The notes under the pieces are model-generated. The model saw only the letters and a program-made list of their open reading frames with translations. It was not told the DNA's origin and did not search any database. DNA of 64,000 bases from Drouetiella hepatica Uher 2000/2452 (GTDB taxonomy: Bacteria > Cyanobacteriota > Cyanobacteriia > Elainellales > Elainellaceae), in assembly GCA_019359505.1 (NCBI GenBank), contig JAHHHD010000012.1:1-64000 (forward strand). The letters are read 5' to 3'. This document shows, one piece after another, positions 59,393 to 64,000 of this stretch. Made by a program: the position numbers and the translations under genes. Within the stretch, counting starts at the first letter, position 1. The number at the start of each line of letters is the position of its first letter.

Positions 59393-59428
59393 AGCAGATC
59401 GGTTGTACAGGTTATTTAATCCATGATC

Positions 59429-61174
59429 CTAACCTTTCGCTAGCCAAGCCTCTAAACCGATCGGTGCCTGTACCTGAGCCAAAATCGATCGCAGCTGATC
59501 GCCCTCCAAAACCTCAGTTTCCAGCAGGCTTTGGGTTGCAGATTCTAGCAGGTGACGGTTGAGCCGCAAAATCTCCACCGCCATCTCGTGCGCTCTATCG
59601 AGGCTTTGCTTAACTTGGCGATCGATTTCCCCTGCCACTTCTGCGCCCACTGTCCGTCGGACGCTGCCGCCCTCCAGGAATTGAGCTGAGTTCTTTTCAA
59701 AAGCGATCGGTCCCAGGGTTGTATTCATGCCGTACTGCGTCACTGCCCGCTCGGCTAAATCTGTCGCTTTCTGAATGTCGTCACTAGCACCCGTAGAAAC
59801 CTTGCCGAAGACAATTTCCTCTGCCGATCGCCCGCCCAGCAAAGTCGCAAGCTGTCCTCGTAACTCGTCTTCCAGCAGCAAGAAGCGATCGACCTCTGGC
59901 ACTTGCAGGGTATAGCCCAAGGCTCCCAATCCGCGCGGCACGATGGAGATTTTTGAGGTTTTGTTGCTCCCTGGCATCAGCGCTCCCACGAGGGCATGAC
60001 CGACTTCGTGATACGCCACGGTTTGCCGCTCCAGCGGTGTCAACACCCGCGATCGCTTCTCCAATCCGGCAACGACCCGTTCGATCGCTTCTTTGAAGTC
60101 CGCCATCAGCACCGCCTGACGCTGGTTACGCACCGCCATCAGCGCCGCTTCGTTCACAAGATTCGCCAAATCTGCGCCTGCAAAACCGGAGGTTTGGGTG
60201 GCGATCGCGTCTAAATCCACATCTTCACCGAGAATGACGGGACGGGCATGAACCCGCAGAATCTCAGCTCTGCCAATTTTGTCAGGGCGATCGACTAGAA
60301 CCTGGCGATCGAAACGACCGGGACGACGCAGGGCAGGATCAAGGATTTCGGGGCGATTGGTTGCCGCTACGACAATCACGCCATCGTTACCGTCAAAGCC
60401 GTCCATTTCTGTCAGCAATTGATTCAGGGTTTGCTCCCGCTCATCATTGCCGTTGAGATTATTGCCGCGAGTTTTGCCGATCGCGTCTAGTTCATCAATA
60501 AAAATAATGCAGGGAGCTTGGCGCTTTGCCCGGTTAAACAAGTCTCGGACGCGAGAGGCACCCACGCCGACGTAGAGTTCAACAAATTCTGAGCCGGACA
60601 TACTTAGGAAAGGAACGCCAGCCTCGCCAGCTACAGCTTTTGCCAAAAGCGTCTTACCCGTTCCTGGAGGCCCGACTAGCAAAACCCCTTTAGGAATTTT
60701 TGCCCCAATCTTGCGATACTTTTCGCCGTGAGAGAGAAAATCAACGACTTCTTGCAGCTCCTGCTTGGCTTCATCTACGCCCGCAACATCGGCAAAGGTC
60801 ATGCCCGTTTTGCCCTGGCTGTAGGTTCGAGGATTGCTTTTGCCCACGCCCATGCCCACGCCAGCGCCCGCATTGCTAAATTTCATCAGCCATGCAAACG
60901 TACCCACCAGCATTCCTACCGAGAGCATCATACCCATCACGCCCGCAGCAGTCGCCGTATTCTCAGAACGGGTAAATTCTACGTTATGGCTCTGCAACAG
61001 ACTAGGTAAATCATCAGTATTCCCAGAGGACTGAGTGGAGTAATGTTGACCGCCAAATTCAGGTTTGAGACTGTACTCAATGCGATCGGGCTTAATCACT
61101 ACCCGTTGCACCTGTGCGGATTTAATCTGCTCAATAAACTTGCTGTAGAGTACCTGCGATCGGGCTGTCTGCAT
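59429..61174 (-). CDS. ftsH: FtsH protease lacking the first membrane helix
   Basis: A 581-residue FtsH AAA protease. It has one membrane helix ([21 protein letters not shown], about 77-97), Walker A GPPGTGKT near 168, the pore loop [15 protein letters not shown], Walker [28 protein letters not shown], and the zinc site HEVGH near 393 with the distal Asp ([16 protein letters not shown] near 462). The protein opens at [18 protein letters not shown], which in ordinary FtsH comes after the first helix and in the lumenal domain. That helix is absent, and an in-frame TAA lies about 70 bases upstream with no hydrophobic coding between. AGGA precedes the ATG. The N-terminus thus resembles a one-helix i-AAA arrangement. 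Confidence 0.9.
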   Translation of the reverse strand: MQTARSQVLYSKFIEQIKSAQVQRVVIKPDRIEYSLKPEFGGQHYSTQSSGNTDDLPSLLQSHNVEFTRSENTATAAGVMGMMLSVGMLVGTFAWLMKFSNAGAGVGMGVGKSNPRTYSQGKTGMTFADVAGVDEAKQELQEVVDFLSHGEKYRKIGAKIPKGVLLVGPPGTGKTLLAKAVAGEAGVPFLSMSGSEFVELYVGVGASRVRDLFNRAKRQAPCIIFIDELDAIGKTRGNNLNGNDEREQTLNQLLTEMDGFDGNDGVIVVAATNRPEILDPALRRPGRFDRQVLVDRPDKIGRAEILRVHARPVILGEDVDLDAIATQTSGFAGADLANLVNEAALMAVRNQRQAVLMADFKEAIERVVAGLEKRSRVLTPLERQTVAYHEVGHALVGALMPGSNKTSKISIVPRGLGALGYTLQVPEVDRFLLLEDELRGQLATLLGGRSAEEIVFGKVSTGASDDIQKATDLAERAVTQYGMNTTLGPIAFEKNSAQFLEGGSVRRTVGAEVAGEIDRQVKQSLDRAHEMAVEILRLNRHLLESATQSLLETEVLEGDQLRSILAQVQAPIGLEAWLAKG

Positions 61175-61337
61175 GGAAACAATTCCTGGTAGGGTGGGAG
61201 AACTTCTTGCTTCATTCTCCTGTACCCTACCTAAGGAGGATAGATGAGATTACGCCACTTTTTTTAGCGTTTTCCGAAGACTGTCAGCTTCGATGTACGG
61301 TTGTTACACCGTTTAAGGAGGTTTACCGCATAGTTAA

Positions 61338-62792
61338 TCACTCTAATACAATCCCGGTGCGCGCCGGAATCCCCAGAAACAGATTGTCAATCGTCCAGGT
61401 GACTTCGATCGCTTCATCCTCGTCCGTACTGTATAAAATCTGTTTCGGCTGAGCGTTTAGCCGTGTCCCTACTGACTCCAAATCTATTTTCCCTAGCGTA
61501 TCTCCTGCATTCACCGCAACGATCAGCACTTCATCCTGCCAGATGCGCGCAAAAACATAGACTTGTTCTTCTGCGCCCAGCAAGCGATATTCTCCAACTC
61601 TTAAAGATAAACGGCTGTGGCGTAAGGCAATTAACTGACGATGACAGGACAAGATCTCTGAATTCCACTGTTCTCTAGCCGGAAAGCTGCGTCGTGAATC
61701 GGGATCTAATGCCCCCTCTAGACCCACCTCGTCGCCGTAGTAAACGCTGGGCGCACCCGGAAAGGTCATCATCAGCAGGTTGGCTAACTTAACCGTTTCC
61801 ACATCGCCCCCGACGATCGTTAGCAGCCTTGCCGTGTCATGACTTGCCAGCAAATTCAGTTGAGTCAACTGGATATCCCAGGCGTGAGCATGCAGCAAAA
61901 GCTGAATTTTGTCGGCGTAAGCTGCCGCATCGATCGCCGGATGCGGATCATAATTTCTACCCTGAGCATGTTCGGCAATGACCCGATCGCCCCCCGTAAA
62001 GGCGATCGTTGCTCCGGCAAACCGATAGTTCATGACCCCATCGAACTGTGTACCATCCAGCCATTTGCGGGCATCGCGCCAAATTTCACCCACAATATAG
62101 GCGTTGGGATTAATTGCCTTGACGCGATCGCGGAACTCTTGCCAAAATCCCGGCTCGTCAATGCAGAAAGGCACGTCTAGCCGCCAGCCATCGATCCCGA
62201 CTCGTATCCAGTGTTCTGCCACTCGCATGATGTATTCACGCACCGCCGGATTGGTGTGGTTAAGTTCGGGCAGGGCGCGGTTGTCAAACCAGCCTTTGTA
62301 GTTGGCAGGGCGATCGCCATCGTACGCCGACAAAGGCCATGCCTCAATCTTGAACCAGTCTAGCCAAGGCGAGTAAGAGCCATTCTCCAAAATGTCGTTA
62401 AAGAAGAAAAAGCCGCGCCCCACGTGATTAAAAACGCCGTCCAGAACTACCTTCATGCCTCGCCCATGGGCAGCTTCCAGCAGTCGATAGAGCGACTCGT
62501 TGCCGCCCAGCAACGGATCAACCTGATAGTAGTCGTGGGTGTGGTAGCGGTGGTTGCAGGTTGCCTGAAAAATCGGCGTGAAATAGACGGCAGTAAATCC
62601 CAAGTCCTGAATGTAGTCGAGCTGCTCAATCACCCCCCAGAGGTCTCCACCCTTATAGCCTTGCAGCGTTGGAGGTGCGTCCCAACCTTCCAAGAGGATA
62701 CCTGTTGACGGCGATCGGCTTTTGGCAAAGCGATCGAGGAAAATTTGGTAGAAAACAGCCTGTTTGACCCAGTCTGGCGTGTGAATCGGCAT
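61338..62792 (-). CDS. GH13 alpha-amylase family (neopullulanase/cyclomaltodextrinase-like)
   Basis: A 484-residue TIM-barrel glycoside hydrolase of family 13. Conserved regions are DGVFNH (region I), GWRLDVPF (II, nucleophile Asp), VGEIW (III, acid/base Glu) and LLASHDTARL (IV), with the QIFLDRF start and GYKGGDLWGV typical of neopullulanase/maltogenic enzymes. The C-terminal beta domain follows. It has no signal peptide, so it acts inside the cell on glycogen-derived maltodextrins. ATG 62792 is the start. It is followed by ftsH on the same strand with 163 bases between. Confidence 0.94.
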   Translation of the reverse strand: MPIHTPDWVKQAVFYQIFLDRFAKSRSPSTGILLEGWDAPPTLQGYKGGDLWGVIEQLDYIQDLGFTAVYFTPIFQATCNHRYHTHDYYQVDPLLGGNESLYRLLEAAHGRGMKVVLDGVFNHVGRGFFFFNDILENGSYSPWLDWFKIEAWPLSAYDGDRPANYKGWFDNRALPELNHTNPAVREYIMRVAEHWIRVGIDGWRLDVPFCIDEPGFWQEFRDRVKAINPNAYIVGEIWRDARKWLDGTQFDGVMNYRFAGATIAFTGGDRVIAEHAQGRNYDPHPAIDAAAYADKIQLLLHAHAWDIQLTQLNLLASHDTARLLTIVGGDVETVKLANLLMMTFPGAPSVYYGDEVGLEGALDPDSRRSFPAREQWNSEILSCHRQLIALRHSRLSLRVGEYRLLGAEEQVYVFARIWQDEVLIVAVNAGDTLGKIDLESVGTRLNAQPKQILYSTDEDEAIEVTWTIDNLFLGIPARTGIVLE

Positions 62793-62918
62793 GGCTCTGG
62801 CTTAGGGTTACGCAGAGAATTGTAACGCTGAACGTATGAGCGTAACGGATTCTGTGGCAGATGTCGTATATTGGCGTTCCTTTAAAGGGCGATCGTCAGC
62901 CAATCGAGATAAATAGGC

Positions 62919-64000
62919 TTACGGCTGGCTCTCGTCATCAGGCTGAGCGGGAGCGTCGGGCTGATGGGGAGCGCTAGGCTGAGCGGGAGCTGTCTCTTGC
63001 CGACTCAGTTCATCCCAAGTCATCCAGGTCAAAGCAGAGGCATTTTGGTCTTGACTAGAGGCTGCCTTGACTGGATTGATTTTGACCTGATCCCAACTTG
63101 TCCAGTAGAGAGCAGGAGTATTTGCAGCAGGGGCTTGAACGGGTTCTGCCTGAACAGACTCTGCTTGACGAGACTCTGTGACCAGTTCTTCAAATTCTGG
63201 TTCAGTCCCTAATTCTTCAAATTCCGGTTCAGTCTCTAGTTCCTCGAATTCTGGCTCCTGAGGCTGTTCGCTGACTGATTGCACAGCCAAAGACGATGAC
63301 GATTCAGCCAGAGACTGCGATTCTGACAATACGCGATCGCGAGTAGTGCCCAACGCATCCAGAATTAGCTCTAATTCCTCGTAGGTAATGTTCCTCAAAT
63401 GGGTCAAGCGCTGTATCAAGATCTGCCGCAATGTTTCCCGATCGTAGGGTGCAAGCCGCTGACTCAAGGTTTGATAGTCAACAGTTTCATCTGCCAAAAT
63501 TGACTTGAAATCGGGCAGAATGTCGTCGAAAAACAGCTGTTCTTTAGGAGTTGAAATGAGATAAGTTTCAATCTGCTGTCTGAGATCCAGGGCAATATGA
63601 TGTTCTTCTGCCTCGCGTGCAGCCGACACAACCTCCCAACGAATGGCTTCTAGGCGATCGGCGATGGCTTGAACAGCATCTTGGGTAAACACTCCCCGCG
63701 AGCTTAATCGCTCCACAAAGTAAGCACGATCGATTTGCGATAGCGCCATTTCATTCTCACTAGCTTCTGGTTCACTAGCTTCTGGCGCATTCACTTCTGA
63801 CCTGAGCAAAATTTCGCGGAAATCTTTGTCGATCGCCTCTGGAGTCATCTGCCAGGAGTAGGTTTTTAGCAAATAGTTTTCGACAGCGGCACGGAGCGAG
63901 TTAGACAGTCCGGTTTCTTGAGTTTCTTCCATAGTTGAATACATCGATCGTACTAGATCGTCAGCCGCAAAGGGATTAAGTTGCTGTTCGCTTGTTTCCT
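62919..64000 (-). CDS. Hypothetical protein with 9-aa tandem repeats (5' end outside window)
   Basis: At least 360 residues. The frame continues open to the window edge, reading ETSEQQLNPFAADDLVRS before the Met at 63944, so the true start is probably outside. The N-terminal and middle parts are helical (LRAAVENYLLKTYSWQ, YFVERLSSRGVFTQDAVQAIADR, TLRQILIQRLTHLRNITYEE). A 27-base in-frame repeat gives three copies of EPEFEELxT (about 63187-63258). The tail contains two similar Trp motifs (WTSWDQVKIN, WMTWDELSRQ) and a Pro-rich end. No domain is recognised. If the upstream part is absent in vivo, start at 63944. Confidence 0.75.
   Translation of the reverse strand, partial: ETSEQQLNPFAADDLVRSMYSTMEETQETGLSNSLRAAVENYLLKTYSWQMTPEAIDKDFREILLRSEVNAPEASEPEASENEMALSQIDRAYFVERLSSRGVFTQDAVQAIADRLEAIRWEVVSAAREAEEHHIALDLRQQIETYLISTPKEQLFFDDILPDFKSILADETVDYQTLSQRLAPYDRETLRQILIQRLTHLRNITYEELELILDALGTTRDRVLSESQSLAESSSSLAVQSVSEQPQEPEFEELETEPEFEELGTEPEFEELVTESRQAESVQAEPVQAPAANTPALYWTSWDQVKINPVKAASSQDQNASALTWMTWDELSRQETAPAQPSAPHQPDAPAQPDDESQP

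Overview
The window comes from a cyanobacterium, probably a filamentous or Leptolyngbya-like one. The palindrome GCGATCGC (HIP1) occurs throughout. Two photosystem peptides are encoded: psbI at 22045-22161 and psaX at 43545-43673. Other lineage markers are pxcA, a heme oxygenase, a DUF3769 outer-membrane barrel, a Ycf63/MlaE permease with DUF3119/DUF3086/DUF1517 neighbours, and DUF1830/DUF1816 proteins. No rRNA operon, CRISPR array or prophage was seen. One tRNA (Leu-CAA) is present, and the first 111 bases look like the tail of a transposase gene.

Layout. 1-8170: secreted protein, small membrane protein plus ABC1 kinase, half-size ABC exporter, small conserved protein, and a RecB/AddB-like helicase, all on the minus strand. 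8459-13664: pxcA, an amino-acid permease, and a lipoprotein nuclease overlapping an XPB-like helicase. 13819-17754: small protein, response regulator, cobW, tRNA-Leu, and a divergent ferrochelatase with a His-rich tail. 17978-26260: serine deaminase, a Lys-rich peptide, nitroreductase, phosphopantetheinyl transferase, psbI, the DUF3769 barrel and rlmD. 26261-41064 is accessory: a 21-bp minisatellite, FkbM methyltransferase, a cyclase with a changed metal motif, a propeller/RTX protein, a TPR protein, GFA, DinB and APH genes, a DUF1830-DUF1816-zinc-ribbon-USP run, and a NACHT NTPase with an N-terminal HTH. 41081-64000 returns to core genes: DUF2079, Uma2, psaX, lipA, response regulator, DUF427, a cNMP-binding protein with an MFS-HEAT giant, infC, comF, the MlaE-associated set, heme oxygenase, accC with a peroxiredoxin-like gene, an FtsH lacking its first membrane helix, a GH13 amylase, and a repeat-bearing protein cut by the window edge.

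Functional threads. Tetrapyrrole and metal handling (cobW, ferrochelatase-like protein, heme oxygenase), photosystem assembly and maintenance (psbI, psaX, FtsH, pxcA) and envelope lipid biology (DUF3769/LptD-like, MlaE set) are all represented.

The most unusual content is non-coding. There is a ~95-bp MITE-like family (four full copies, two relic ends) with a central hairpin found in both orientations. There is a related set of perfect palindromes whose arms differ but remain complementary. Three attC-like structures lie just downstream of accessory genes in the same orientation. Many reading frames carry in-frame tandem duplications. No single locus is clearly a new defence or mobile system. 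The best candidates for follow-up are the palindrome/MITE family and the attC-like sites.
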